Shown here piece after piece: positions 9,018 through 17,854 of a stretch of DNA of 64,000 bases. The stretch's first letter is position 1; the number at the start of each line of letters is the position of its first letter. The DNA lies in contig NZ_CP005083.1 of the NCBI RefSeq assembly GCF_001563265.1, positions 2,421,001 to 2,485,000 of the forward strand, in the 5' to 3' direction. The translations under genes were made by a program, and so were the position numbers. This DNA comes from Sphingobium sp. TKS (GTDB lineage Bacteria > Pseudomonadota > Alphaproteobacteria > Sphingomonadales > Sphingomonadaceae). Below the pieces are notes generated by a model. That model worked only from the letters and a program-made list of their open reading frames with translations, did not search any database and was not told the origin of the DNA.

Positions 9018-11082
9018 TCAAGCCTCTATGTGTCTGGGCGCCCGGCTTGGCAGCGGCTTGCGTTGCCAAAACCTCGCGGGCGCGTTGGCGGAAATAATGT
9101 TGCAGACTGGTGATTTCGGTGTCGGTCAGTTCCTCGAAGCGCGGCATGCCCCGTTCGCGCAAGATGCCCTTGTGCAGCACTTCTTCGAAACTGGCCTTGT
9201 CGAGCGGTACGCCGGACTGGAGCAGGTCCGGCGCCATGCCGCCCGACACCGCATTGGCGCCATGGCAGATGGAGCAGCGCTGGCCGAAAACGGTCGCGCC
9301 GGGGGCGGCCTTGGCAGGATCGACGGCGAAATCGGGCATGTCGATGACCGGCGTTTCGACGGGCTGCACCGGTGGCAAAGCAGCCTTGCCATCAAGCGAG
9401 AAGGTGAGGACGCGCCATTGCTGGGTGCGGTAGTTCCATTCATGTCCAATGCCGGTGGCGCTGGGGAAACGCGATCCCGCAATCACCGTCACATATTGCT
9501 TGCCGCGTGCCCGATAGGTGATCGGCTGCGCCATCACGGCTGTCTGCGCATCGAAGAACCAGAGCGGCGTCCCGTTATTCGCGGCATAGGCGACGAACTT
9601 GCCCGCCGCATTGCCCTGAAACAGCAGATTGCCCGCAGTGGTTGCCGTGCCGCCGCCACCGCGAATGCCCTGCATCGGCACGCGCCACGCCTCGCTCTGC
9701 GTCACCGGGTTCCAGGCGAGCAGGAAGCTGGTCGCGGGCCGATCCGGCACCACGTTCGGAGGCGGCGCGCCCGTGCCGACACTGATCCGCTGGCCGTTCA
9801 GATGCTTCCAGCCCTGCAAGGACTCGGCCGGATCGATATAGACCCGCCCCTGATCCATGGTCGGGATATAGACGAGGCCGGTCCCCGGATTGAACGACAT
9901 CGCCTCGATATTATGCGCGCCGAAGGGGGAGGGGTAGACGATCGCCGCCTTGCCGCCCGGATAGCGCGCCGCCGGATTCTCGATCGGCCGCCCGCTCTTG
10001 ATATCGATCCCGCTCGCCCAGTTGACGGGCACGATGTTGCGGGCGGAGATCAGCTTCCCCGTCTCCCGGTCGATTACATAGAAGAAGCCGTTTTTCGGCG
10101 CGTGCATCAGCACATCGCGCTCTTTCCCGCCGATCTTGAGCCGGGTCAGCTCGATATCCATCGCGCTGTTGAAGTCCCAAGTCTCGCCGGGATTGGTCTG
10201 ATAGTGCCAGACATATTCGCCCGTATCGGCATCCAGCGCGACGATGGAGCAGAGGAAGAGATTGTCCCCGCCGCCCGGCGAACGGATCTTCTGGTTCCAT
10301 GGAGAACCATTGCCGATGCCGATATAGATGCGGTTATATTTGGGGTCATAGGCCATGGCGTTCCACGCCGTCCCGCCGCCGCCATATTTCCACCACTGGC
10401 CGGTCCACGTCCGGGCGGCCATCGCCATCGCTTTATTCTCGAAGCCCAGCTTCGGATCGCCCGGCACGGTGTAGAAGCGCCAGAGCTGCTTCCCCGTCTG
10501 CTGGTCATAGGCGGTCACATAGCCCCGGACCGGCGCGAAGTCCGCGCCGCCATGGCCGATGATGACCTTGCCCTTGAACACCCAGGGCGCGCCGGTGACA
10601 TAGCGCTCGTCATCCTTGCCGATGGTCTGCGCGGTCCAGACGGGATGGCCGGACTTGGCGTTGATCGCGATCAGCCGCCCGTCGATGGTCCCGGTAAAGA
10701 CCATGCCACTGTCATAGGCGATGCCTCTGATGCCCCAGGCGGCGCGCATCTTCTGCCCCGCGACCTTCCAGCTTTGCGGATCATAGGTCCACAATTCCCG
10801 GCCAGTCGAAGCGTCCAGCGCATGAATAACGCTATAGCCCGAGGCATAATAAACGACGCCATCCACCGCGATAGGCGCGGAAAGGCTCGACCCGCCACCG
10901 CTGATGTCATGATACCAGGCGAGCTTCAGCTTCCCGACATTGCGGTCATTGATCTCGGTGAGCGAGCTGTAATGGTTCTCATCGATCCCGCCATAGCCCG
11001 GCCAGTCGCTCCCATCTCGCCGGGCTTCCCCCGAAGGCGCGCAAGCGGCGAGCAACAGCAGCAAGGGCAAGACAAAACGCAT
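9004..11082 (-). CDS. PQQ-dependent alcohol dehydrogenase with C-terminal cytochrome c (quinohaemoprotein), lipoprotein
   Basis: The chosen start is ATG 11082, 9 bp after a GGGGG ribosome site; the longer TTG start at 11091 is less likely. The N-terminus has a signal with lipobox LAAC (Cys14), predicting a periplasm-facing lipoprotein. Residues of about 30-560 form the eight-bladed PQQ propeller with tryptophan-docking repeats and ETWDFN around the likely catalytic Asp. A cytochrome c domain follows, with haem motif CSICH at 603-607 and a likely axial Met in RGMPRF. The vicinal Cys-Cys pair usual in methanol/ethanol dehydrogenases is absent: the matching region reads AAWGIRG. It would oxidise an alcohol outside the cytoplasm and pass electrons to cytochrome c. 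No PQQ biosynthesis genes are in the window. Confidence 0.88.
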   Translation of the reverse strand: MRFVLPLLLLLAACAPSGEARRDGSDWPGYGGIDENHYSSLTEINDRNVGKLKLAWYHDISGGGSSLSAPIAVDGVVYYASGYSVIHALDASTGRELWTYDPQSWKVAGQKMRAAWGIRGIAYDSGMVFTGTIDGRLIAINAKSGHPVWTAQTIGKDDERYVTGAPWVFKGKVIIGHGGADFAPVRGYVTAYDQQTGKQLWRFYTVPGDPKLGFENKAMAMAARTWTGQWWKYGGGGTAWNAMAYDPKYNRIYIGIGNGSPWNQKIRSPGGGDNLFLCSIVALDADTGEYVWHYQTNPGETWDFNSAMDIELTRLKIGGKERDVLMHAPKNGFFYVIDRETGKLISARNIVPVNWASGIDIKSGRPIENPAARYPGGKAAIVYPSPFGAHNIEAMSFNPGTGLVYIPTMDQGRVYIDPAESLQGWKHLNGQRISVGTGAPPPNVVPDRPATSFLLAWNPVTQSEAWRVPMQGIRGGGGTATTAGNLLFQGNAAGKFVAYAANNGTPLWFFDAQTAVMAQPITYRARGKQYVTVIAGSRFPSATGIGHEWNYRTQQWRVLTFSLDGKAALPPVQPVETPVIDMPDFAVDPAKAAPGATVFGQRCSICHGANAVSGGMAPDLLQSGVPLDKASFEEVLHKGILRERGMPRFEELTDTEITSLQHYFRQRAREVLATQAAAKPGAQTHRGLNEGQ

Positions 11083-11087
11083 GAAGC

Positions 11088-12623
11088 TCAACCCCCGATG
11101 GTGCGATCAGAAGGCCAGAAGCGCTGGCGCAGCGCCTTCTTGTTGACCTTGCCCATGACGGTGCGGCCGATATCATCCACCATCTCGTAACCGCGCGGGC
11201 ATTTGTAACCGGCGAGGTTGGCGCGGCAGAAGGCGTTGAGTTCTTGCGGACTCGGCGGATCGTCCGCATCCTTGGGAATGACCAGCGCCCGCGCTTCCTC
11301 GCCCATTTCCGCATTGGGTGCGGCAACCACGGCCACATCCGCCACCTTGGGATGGCGCAGCAGCACATGCTCGGACTCGGCGGGATAGATGTTCACCCCG
11401 CCGCTTACGATCATGTCGGACACGCGGTCGGTGATGAAGAGATAGCCCTCCGCATCGACATAGCCCATCTCGCCCAGCGTAAAGACGCCCGGCGCGATAT
11501 GGGCGGCGGCCGTCTTTTCGGGATCGCCGCGATAGACGATGCCATGGCCGCTGGTGTCGCGGAAATAGACCTGTCCGACTTCGTTCGGCCCCAGCAACTG
11601 CCCATCCTCGCCATAAATCTCCGTCTCGAAAGGCGGGAGCGCCTTGCCGACGGACCCCGGCCGCTCCAGCCATTCCTGCGAGGTGATGTAGGTGGTCGAT
11701 CCCGCCTCGGTCCCGCCATAGGCCTCGACCAGCACCGGCCCGAACCAGTCGATCATCGCCTGCTTCACCGCACGCGGACAGGCCGCGCCGGTATGGGCGA
11801 GCCGCTGGATGCTCGACACATCATATTTGGTGCGGATGTCTTCGGGCAGAGCCAGCATCCGCTGGAAATGCGTCGGCACCATCACCGATCCTGCGACCTT
11901 ATATTTCTCGATCAGTGCCAGCGTCTTTTCCGCATCGAAATGCTCGACGGTAATCAGGCTCATGCCGCCAAAGACATTGCGCGCCATGCCGAGCGGCCCG
12001 GTATGATAAAGCGGCCCCACGGCAATGCCGGGCGAAGGCGTGATCTTCGATCGGATCGCTTCGGCCAGAGCCTTCACCGTGGCAGCGCGCGGGAAATATT
12101 GCGGCGGCGTCTCGGTGGCCTTGGGTCGTCCCGTGGTGCCGGACGTATAGTGGAGATGCGGCAAAGGTGGCACCTCAGGATCGGGTTCAGCGGTCGAAGC
12201 CGCCGCGATCCAGTCCTCCCAATGGATGACATCTTCACGATCAGGGCAGCGCCAGCCGATCACCGTCTTGACGCCAGCCTCAGCGGCTGCGGCAAGCCCG
12301 GCCTCCATCGTCTCCGGCCCGACCAGCAGCGCCACCGCGCCACTGTCCTTCAGAATATAGGCGGCCTCCGAAGGCGTCAGGTGAAAGCTCACCGGCACGC
12401 TGGAAATGCCCGCCTCCAGACAGGCGACATAGGCGATCACTGTCTCGGCGCTGTTGGGCGCGAACACCGCCACTCGCCGCTCGGTCAGGTCGAGGCCATT
12501 GAGCGCATTGGCCGCCCGGTTGAGCAGCTCATCCAACTGATGCCAGTCATAAGTCACCCGCTCATCGGCAAGGGCGAGTTGGTCACGACGCGCGGGATCG
12601 ACCCCGCCAAGGCTCAAAGACAT
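11088..12623 (-). CDS. AMP-forming acyl-CoA synthetase
   Basis: This 511-residue ANL-superfamily ligase activates a carboxylic acid with ATP and CoA. It shows the P-loop-like YTSGTTGRPKATE, the YGGTEAGS motif, GEMGYVDAEGYLFITDR with the hinge Arg, and a C-terminal Lys (GKVNKKAL) for adenylation. The start at 12623 uses ATG in a TGATG overlap with the MFS stop, with AAAGGA upstream; a TTG 3 bp earlier is less likely. The next gene begins 5 bp after its stop. It is the obvious entry enzyme for the pathway, but acid specificity cannot be read from sequence. Confidence 0.9.
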   Translation of the reverse strand: MSLSLGGVDPARRDQLALADERVTYDWHQLDELLNRAANALNGLDLTERRVAVFAPNSAETVIAYVACLEAGISSVPVSFHLTPSEAAYILKDSGAVALLVGPETMEAGLAAAAEAGVKTVIGWRCPDREDVIHWEDWIAAASTAEPDPEVPPLPHLHYTSGTTGRPKATETPPQYFPRAATVKALAEAIRSKITPSPGIAVGPLYHTGPLGMARNVFGGMSLITVEHFDAEKTLALIEKYKVAGSVMVPTHFQRMLALPEDIRTKYDVSSIQRLAHTGAACPRAVKQAMIDWFGPVLVEAYGGTEAGSTTYITSQEWLERPGSVGKALPPFETEIYGEDGQLLGPNEVGQVYFRDTSGHGIVYRGDPEKTAAAHIAPGVFTLGEMGYVDAEGYLFITDRVSDMIVSGGVNIYPAESEHVLLRHPKVADVAVVAAPNAEMGEEARALVIPKDADDPPSPQELNAFCRANLAGYKCPRGYEMVDDIGRTVMGKVNKKALRQRFWPSDRTIGG

Positions 12624-13957
12624 CAAACGTCCTTTCGGGAAGCAATGGCGGGCGCCAGATAGCGCAGCGCCATGCGGAAGGAGATCAAGGCGATCACCGA
12701 ACAGACCGTCACCACGACGGCGAGCGACTGTCCCAGCGCGCCCTCATCATGGAACACATATTCGGTCAGCGCCGCGACGATCGCCGGCCCCGCACCGAGG
12801 CCAAGGATCGTGAAGACGAACAGGAAAAAGGCCAGCATCCGCGCCCGGATCGTGGCTGGCGCGATCAGCCCCATGACCGACGACACATAGACCATGAACG
12901 GCACGGTGATGAACTGCGCCACGCAATAGCAGGCCAGGAACACATAGACGTTGGTGGCGAAGAACATATAGCCGACCACCGGCAGGAAACCGATGATCAG
13001 CCAGCTATAGAAGCGCAAATGCGCGTCCTTCATGCCGCCGGAAAAGAGCCGGTCGACGATCCAGCCATTCACCACCAGCGACACGGCCGACACGATGTTC
13101 ATCATGCTGAGCGCGAGGCCATATTGCACCGGCTTCCACCCGAAATGCCGCTCGATATAGGCGGGCACCCAGTTGGTCATCGAATAGCCGCACATGGCGA
13201 GGCAGGATGTGCCCACCAGCATCAGCGCCAGCAGCTTCCAGTTGCGCGAAACGAAGGTTCGGATTTCGCCCGAAGCCGCCATTGAAGCCGCGCCCGGCGG
13301 TTTCCTGCGGCCCGGATCGGGAAAGGTGAACAGCAACAGCGCGAAGATGATCCCCGGCAAGCCCACCATCATCATGACCAGCTGCCAGGGCTGCGCGGGG
13401 CCATGAAAGGGAATGTGAATGCCGGTATGCGCCGTCGCAAAGGCAATCGCGACGCCTCCCAGCGCAAAGGCCGTCGCCGACCCCACTTTGCCCGCCATCT
13501 GGAAGGTCGAGGTCGCCCGCGTCAGCAGGCGCGGCGGAAAGGCGTCGGCAATCAGCGAATAGGCGGCAGGTAGCAGCGCCGCTTCCCCCACGCCCACGAA
13601 AATCCGCCCGATCAGCAGCGCCTCATAGGTCTGCGCGAAACCGCAGGCCGTGGTCGCGATCCCCCAGATCACCACGCCGCCAAAGATGATCCAGCGCCGC
13701 GAAAACCGATCCGAAGCCCAACCGAGCGGCAAGCCGAAAACTGCATAAAAGATGGCGAAGGAGGTCGAAGTGATCATGCTGATCTGCACGTCGGACAGCA
13801 GCAGATGCGCCTTGATCGGCGTCACCAGCATCGACACGATCAGCCGGTCGACCCAGCTGAGCACGTACAGCCCGAACAGAACCGCCACCATCCACCAGGC
13901 ACTGCCGAGGCCGGGGTTGGCCCGGCTGTCGGCTTGGTTCTGCGGGGTCATCAGCAT
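12623..13957 (-). CDS. MFS transporter, ACS/GudP-like organic-acid type
   Basis: This 444-residue membrane protein has about 12 hydrophobic helices. The MFS loop 2-3 motif is present as GLPLGWASDRFSRRW (about residues 74-88), after the helix that carries LSWVDRLIVSML. It is most like major-facilitator organic anion symporters that sit next to aromatic and terpenoid catabolic genes. It lies between the acyl-CoA dehydrogenase (30 bp upstream) and the synthetase (1-bp overlap), so it probably imports the substrate that the synthetase activates. A second ATG at 13951 has better ribosome-site spacing and is an equally possible start. Confidence 0.85.
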   Translation of the reverse strand: MLMTPQNQADSRANPGLGSAWWMVAVLFGLYVLSWVDRLIVSMLVTPIKAHLLLSDVQISMITSTSFAIFYAVFGLPLGWASDRFSRRWIIFGGVVIWGIATTACGFAQTYEALLIGRIFVGVGEAALLPAAYSLIADAFPPRLLTRATSTFQMAGKVGSATAFALGGVAIAFATAHTGIHIPFHGPAQPWQLVMMMVGLPGIIFALLLFTFPDPGRRKPPGAASMAASGEIRTFVSRNWKLLALMLVGTSCLAMCGYSMTNWVPAYIERHFGWKPVQYGLALSMMNIVSAVSLVVNGWIVDRLFSGGMKDAHLRFYSWLIIGFLPVVGYMFFATNVYVFLACYCVAQFITVPFMVYVSSVMGLIAPATIRARMLAFFLFVFTILGLGAGPAIVAALTEYVFHDEGALGQSLAVVVTVCSVIALISFRMALRYLAPAIASRKDV

Positions 13958-13987
13958 GATCCTTCCTCGCCTTTCCGGTTAAAAAGT

Positions 13988-15214
13988 TCAGCGCACCGGC
14001 AATTGGTTGAGTTCAGCAATCTTGAGCTTGCCAAGCTGCGCCATGTGAACCTCGTCCGGGCCATCCGCGAAGCGCAGGTAGCGCGCATTCATGAAGGCGG
14101 CGGCGGGTGGGAAATCGCTCGAAATGCCGATGCCGCCGAACACCTGCATGGCCCGATCCGCCACCGTCTGGGTCATGCGCGGCGCGACGATCTTGATGGC
14201 GGCGATCAGGTCCTTGGCGATCTTGTTGCCATAGCGGTCCATCGCATCGGCGGCCTTCAGCGTCAGCAGCCGCGCCTGCTCAATCTCGCAGAAGGAGAGG
14301 GCGATATCCTGCCTTATGCTCCCCTGATCCGCGAGCTTGCGCCCGAAAGCGACCCGGCTTTCCACCCGCCGCGCCATATATTCCAGCGCCCGCTGCGCTT
14401 GCCCGATGAGCCGCATGCAGTGATGGATACGGCCCGGCCCAAGTCGTCCCTGCGCGATCTCGAAGCCGCGCCCTTCGCCAAGGATCAGGTTCTCCTTGGG
14501 CACGCGCACATCCTTGAACACCATTTCCGCATGACCGCCGGGCGAATGCACGGCGTTCATCACATCGAGCGGGCGGATGATCTCGATGCCGGGCGTGCCG
14601 GCCGGGATCAGGATCTGCGAATGCTGCTGGTGGCGCGGCCCGTCATTGGGGGTCTTCCCCAGCAGGATGAAGATTTTGGTATTGGGATCGAGCGCGCCCG
14701 AAATCCACCATTTGCGCCCATTGATGACGTAATCGTCGCCATCCGCGATGATGGTGGTGGCGACATTGGTCGCATCCGAAGAGGCGACCTCCGGCTCCGT
14801 CATCACATAGGAGGAGCGGATCGTGCCATCGAGCAGCGGCTTCAACCACTTCTCCTGCTGCTCCGGCGTGCCGTAGCGGGCCAGCACTTCCATATTGCCG
14901 GTGTCGGGCGCCGAGCAGTTGAAATATTCCGACGACCCGATCACGCGCCCCATGATCTCGGCCAGCGGTGCATATTCCAGATTGGTTAGGCCGGGACTCC
15001 ATTCGCCATATTCATGCGGCAGGAACAGGTTCCACAGACCGGCTGCCTTGGCCTTGGCCTTGATCTCCTCCGTGCCCGGCCAGCGCTTCCACAGGTTCGC
15101 CGGGTCATGGTGGAAATGGTCGCGCTCTTTCTCGATCGGATAGACATGGGCGTCCATGAAATCGATGAGCCGCGCTTGCAGCGCTTTCACCTTATCGGAA
15201 TATTCGAAGTTCAT
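13988..15214 (-). CDS. acyl-CoA dehydrogenase family protein (ACAD10/11- or LvaC-like)
   Basis: This 408-residue FAD flavoprotein starts at ATG 15214, with AAGAAGGA upstream. Visible landmarks are [15 protein letters not shown] (FAD-side loop), WWISGALDP and the C-terminal [13 protein letters not shown] followed by [11 protein letters not shown]. Standard acyl-CoA dehydrogenases make 2-enoyl-CoA and pass electrons to ETF. The ACAD10/11 branch, which accompanies a phosphotransferase-like kinase, handles 4-phosphoacyl-CoA. The kinase gene lies two genes upstream, so this role should be considered. The gene is preceded 23 bp upstream by the SDR gene. Confidence 0.9.
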   Translation of the reverse strand: MNFEYSDKVKALQARLIDFMDAHVYPIEKERDHFHHDPANLWKRWPGTEEIKAKAKAAGLWNLFLPHEYGEWSPGLTNLEYAPLAEIMGRVIGSSEYFNCSAPDTGNMEVLARYGTPEQQEKWLKPLLDGTIRSSYVMTEPEVASSDATNVATTIIADGDDYVINGRKWWISGALDPNTKIFILLGKTPNDGPRHQQHSQILIPAGTPGIEIIRPLDVMNAVHSPGGHAEMVFKDVRVPKENLILGEGRGFEIAQGRLGPGRIHHCMRLIGQAQRALEYMARRVESRVAFGRKLADQGSIRQDIALSFCEIEQARLLTLKAADAMDRYGNKIAKDLIAAIKIVAPRMTQTVADRAMQVFGGIGISSDFPPAAAFMNARYLRFADGPDEVHMAQLGKLKIAELNQLPVR

Positions 15215-15237
15215 CGGATGATCCTTCTTGGAAAAAT

Positions 15238-15978
15238 TCAGGTGAGCGTGAGGCCGCCGTCGACGACCAGAGTCTGCCCGCAAATATAACCGGAGAGGGG
15301 AGAGGCGAGGAAAAGCGCCACGCCCGCCATCTCCTCGACCGACCCGAAGCGGCCCAGGGGAATCTTCGCCAGCGCTCGGGTCCGCCGCTCGTCATTGTCC
15401 ATCGTCACCTTGGTCATCTTGGTATCGACCAGGCTCGGCGCGATGCCGTTGACGCGGATGCCGTCGCCCGCCCAGGCAATCGCCAGCGCCCGCACCAGAT
15501 TGACCGCGCCCGCTTTGGACGCCGCATAGGCGGGGTTGCCGAAGGTCGCCTTGAACGCGCCGATGGAACTGACGACGATGATCGCCCCCTTGGCGGCCGC
15601 CAGCGCTTCCCGGCACAGATTGGAAATATGCAGGATGGAGTCGAGATTGACCGCCATCACCTTGTTCCAGCCCTCGGCCTCGAACTCCTGCCGCCGGTAG
15701 AGCACGGCCCCCTGCGAATGGATCAGCACATCGAGCCTGTCGAAAGGCACCGGCGCCGCTGCAATCGCTGCCGCATCGCTGACGTCGACCTGCGTATAGC
15801 CGACGCCTTCGAGGTCGGAGCCTTCCTCGCCCGCATAGTCGGCCGCGCTGGTCCGCGTGCCCCAGACATGCACCTGCGCACCGCGCTGGCGGAAGGCCTG
15901 CGCCATGCCGTTGCCGATGCCGCTCGATCCGCCGACCACCAGCACCGTCTTTCCGGTGAAGTCGAGTTCGTTGGTCAA
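15238..15978 (-). CDS. short-chain dehydrogenase/reductase (SDR)
   Basis: This 246-residue classical SDR has an N-terminal cofactor motif GGSSGIG, catalytic Ser in VVSSIG, YAASK with the Tyr-Lys pair, and a C-terminal [11 protein letters not shown]. It starts at TTG, supported by GAGGAA 8 bp upstream and by the protein beginning close to the Rossmann strand; the next in-frame ATG would remove that strand. It oxidises a hydroxyl or reduces a ketone with NAD(P). In the lva operon of Pseudomonas an SDR (LvaD) acts with the kinase and acyl-CoA dehydrogenase, and the same partners flank this gene. Confidence 0.88.
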   Translation of the reverse strand: MTNELDFTGKTVLVVGGSSGIGNGMAQAFRQRGAQVHVWGTRTSAADYAGEEGSDLEGVGYTQVDVSDAAAIAAAPVPFDRLDVLIHSQGAVLYRRQEFEAEGWNKVMAVNLDSILHISNLCREALAAAKGAIIVVSSIGAFKATFGNPAYAASKAGAVNLVRALAIAWAGDGIRVNGIAPSLVDTKMTKVTMDNDERRTRALAKIPLGRFGSVEEMAGVALFLASPLSGYICGQTLVVDGGLTLT

Positions 15979-15996
15979 AGGGGATTCCTCTTCATG

Positions 15997-17019
15997 TCAG
16001 CGGATCAGCGCTTCAGCGCGCTCGAAAAGATGGATGGCGCGGCCGTGGAGCTTGTCGCCGGTCTCGCGCGGCGCCTTGCCAGCGCAGGCGCGGGCGTAAG
16101 TGCCCTCCAGCAGGATGCCGAGCTTGTAGCAGGCCAGCACATGATACCAATCGACAGCCGACAGATCGCGCGCCGATCCCTCCGCATAGCGCGTGACCAA
16201 TTCGCCCGCGGCCGGGAACCCATTCCAGGGTTTCACCGATACCGTGCTTTCCGATTTCCCATCCGGCCAGGTCGCCAGCACCCATCCCAGGTCCAGCAGC
16301 GGATCACCGATCGTCGCCAGTTCCCAATCGATGATCGCCGCCAGTTCCGGCCCATCATTGCGATACATCACATTGGCCAGATGATAGTCGCCATGCATGA
16401 TGCCGGGCATGAAGCGGTCGGGCCGATGCCGTTCCAGCCAATCCCCTACCGCGCCGACGGAGGGCAACGCCTCCGGCCCCGTCCACCCGTCAAACTCGCC
16501 ATAGCCCGCAAGCTGCGATCGCCAGCGATCGACCTGCCGCCCGAGGAAATTCTCCGGCTTCCCGAAATCGGCCAGGCCCAATGCCTGATGATCCTGCGCG
16601 CCCAGGGCCGCGATCCCATCCACCAGAGCCAGCCCCATGGCATGGCGCATCGCCGGCGAACTGGCATGGGGTTCGGGCAATTGTCCCACCGGATTGAAGC
16701 CATCCACCGGCTCCATCAGATAGAAGGCGACGCCCAGCACGCTCTCATCGCTACAATCCGCGATCAGTCCCGGATGCGGCACTGCTGTCCCGGCCAAAGC
16801 GCGCAGCACGCGTGCCTCCCGCCGCATCGTCTCATTGCTGTTGGGACGGGGATGCGCGGGCGGGCGACGGAACACATAATCGCGCCCATCACGGCTGAAA
16901 CGCAGCAGGATGTTCTGCGTCCCTCCCGCAAGCGGCGTCACGTCCATCAACGGGCCGGAGCCAAGCCCCTGATCCGTCATCCACGCCGCCAGCGACTCGA
17001 TGTCGACCGCTGATTCCAC
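15997..17019 (-). CDS. aminoglycoside-phosphotransferase-like kinase (ACAD10/11 kinase-domain or LvaA-like)
   Basis: This 340-residue kinase-fold protein starts at GTG, with GAGGGA 8 bp upstream. Landmarks are an N-terminal glycine loop (LAGGTQN), catalytic HGDYHLANVM and the metal-binding IDWELATIGDP. Kinases of this branch, alone or fused to acyl-CoA dehydrogenases, phosphorylate the hydroxyl of 4-hydroxyacyl-CoA; the best-known free-standing example is LvaA of levulinate catabolism. It is the first gene of the minus-strand operon. No aminoglycoside resistance role is implied. An LvaB-like small partner was not seen. Confidence 0.85.
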   Translation of the reverse strand: MESAVDIESLAAWMTDQGLGSGPLMDVTPLAGGTQNILLRFSRDGRDYVFRRPPAHPRPNSNETMRREARVLRALAGTAVPHPGLIADCSDESVLGVAFYLMEPVDGFNPVGQLPEPHASSPAMRHAMGLALVDGIAALGAQDHQALGLADFGKPENFLGRQVDRWRSQLAGYGEFDGWTGPEALPSVGAVGDWLERHRPDRFMPGIMHGDYHLANVMYRNDGPELAAIIDWELATIGDPLLDLGWVLATWPDGKSESTVSVKPWNGFPAAGELVTRYAEGSARDLSAVDWYHVLACYKLGILLEGTYARACAGKAPRETGDKLHGRAIHLFERAEALIR

Positions 17020-17116
17020 TTAGGCATCCCTCACTTTTATCGACTGTTCACCCGTCGATTAGATCAATTGGATAATGCACTTGACGAACGCGCTTGGCAA
17101 TGAGAAAAATGCACAC
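17020..17116. promoter_or_regulatory. divergent promoter region between catabolic operon and tetR-fbiC operon
   Basis: This ~97-bp gap separates the GTG of the kinase gene from the TetR gene. It must carry promoters for both directions and the likely TetR operator. It includes an AT-rich stretch at 17060-17075 with an imperfect dyad centred on CAATTG. I could not assign -35/-10 boxes with confidence. Confidence 0.45.
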
Positions 17117-17836
17117 ATGGTCAGACTTCAACTTGCCAAGGCCGATGACGTCACGCGCAGCGCCGCTGCGGAGCAGCTCAAGAAGGTCGCCCTGCGCCTG
17201 TTCGCGGAACGGGGCGTGGATGGCGTCACCGTGCGGGAGATCGCGGCGGCGGCGGGGCAGAAGAATCACGGCGCTGTCGGCTATTATTTCGGGTCGAAGG
17301 AAGCGCTGGTGCGGGCCATCGTCATGGACGGCGCGGTGGCGCTCGACCGGGAACGCAACGCCGCGCTCGACTCGCTGGAGCGGGAGGGCGGACCCCGCAC
17401 GATCCGGGAGGTCGTGGATATCCTTGTCCAGCCGGTTCTTGGCCTGCCCGATGAGCATTATGTCCAGTTCATCGTGATCTTCGCAATGACCCACAGGGAC
17501 ATGATGCTGGACGCGATCGATCCGGCGTGGAACATCGCCTATGGCCGCTGCCTCGATCATTTGCGCCGCCTGATGCCGCATCTGTCGCCTGGACTTCAGA
17601 ACCAGCGCTTCGTGTTCATGGGCGCATATATCAGCGCGGTCCTTTCGGCGCGGCAGCGCGCCCTGGTCGACCATAGCCGCGCGCATCCGATGTGGGGTAG
17701 CGACTCCAGCCTCGAACATTTCATGCAGTCGCTGGTCGCCCTGCTGGACGCGCCCGCCGATCTCCCGCAGGAAATGCTCGACGGTATTGGTGGAGGCGCG
17801 GGCGCAATCCCCGAGCAGCCGGGGCCGGTCGGCTGA
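17117..17836 (+). CDS. TetR/AcrR family transcriptional regulator
   Basis: From ATG 17117 the protein is 239 residues; an in-frame ATG at 17075 would add 14. The N-terminal helix-turn-helix covers about residues 20-65 (ALRLFAERGVDGVTVREIAAAAG, then GYYFGSKEALVRAIV). The C-terminal ligand domain is alpha-helical and not specific. It is the first gene of the operon with fbiC, npdG, thiolase and the CMD-like gene, and faces the long catabolic operon. It therefore probably represses one or both until a pathway acyl-CoA or related ligand binds. Confidence 0.85.
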   Translation: MVRLQLAKADDVTRSAAAEQLKKVALRLFAERGVDGVTVREIAAAAGQKNHGAVGYYFGSKEALVRAIVMDGAVALDRERNAALDSLEREGGPRTIREVVDILVQPVLGLPDEHYVQFIVIFAMTHRDMMLDAIDPAWNIAYGRCLDHLRRLMPHLSPGLQNQRFVFMGAYISAVLSARQRALVDHSRAHPMWGSDSSLEHFMQSLVALLDAPADLPQEMLDGIGGGAGAIPEQPGPVG

Positions 17837-17854
17837 GACGGGCGCAAAGATAAG

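Noticed and set aside
8995..11190. 731-residue + strand ORF
   Set aside because: Antisense shadow of the PQQ dehydrogenase; the minus-strand frame carries PQQ and haem motifs.
15997..17019. aminoglycoside resistance kinase
   Set aside because: The phosphotransferase fold fits the ACAD10/11-LvaA branch by context; no reason to call resistance.
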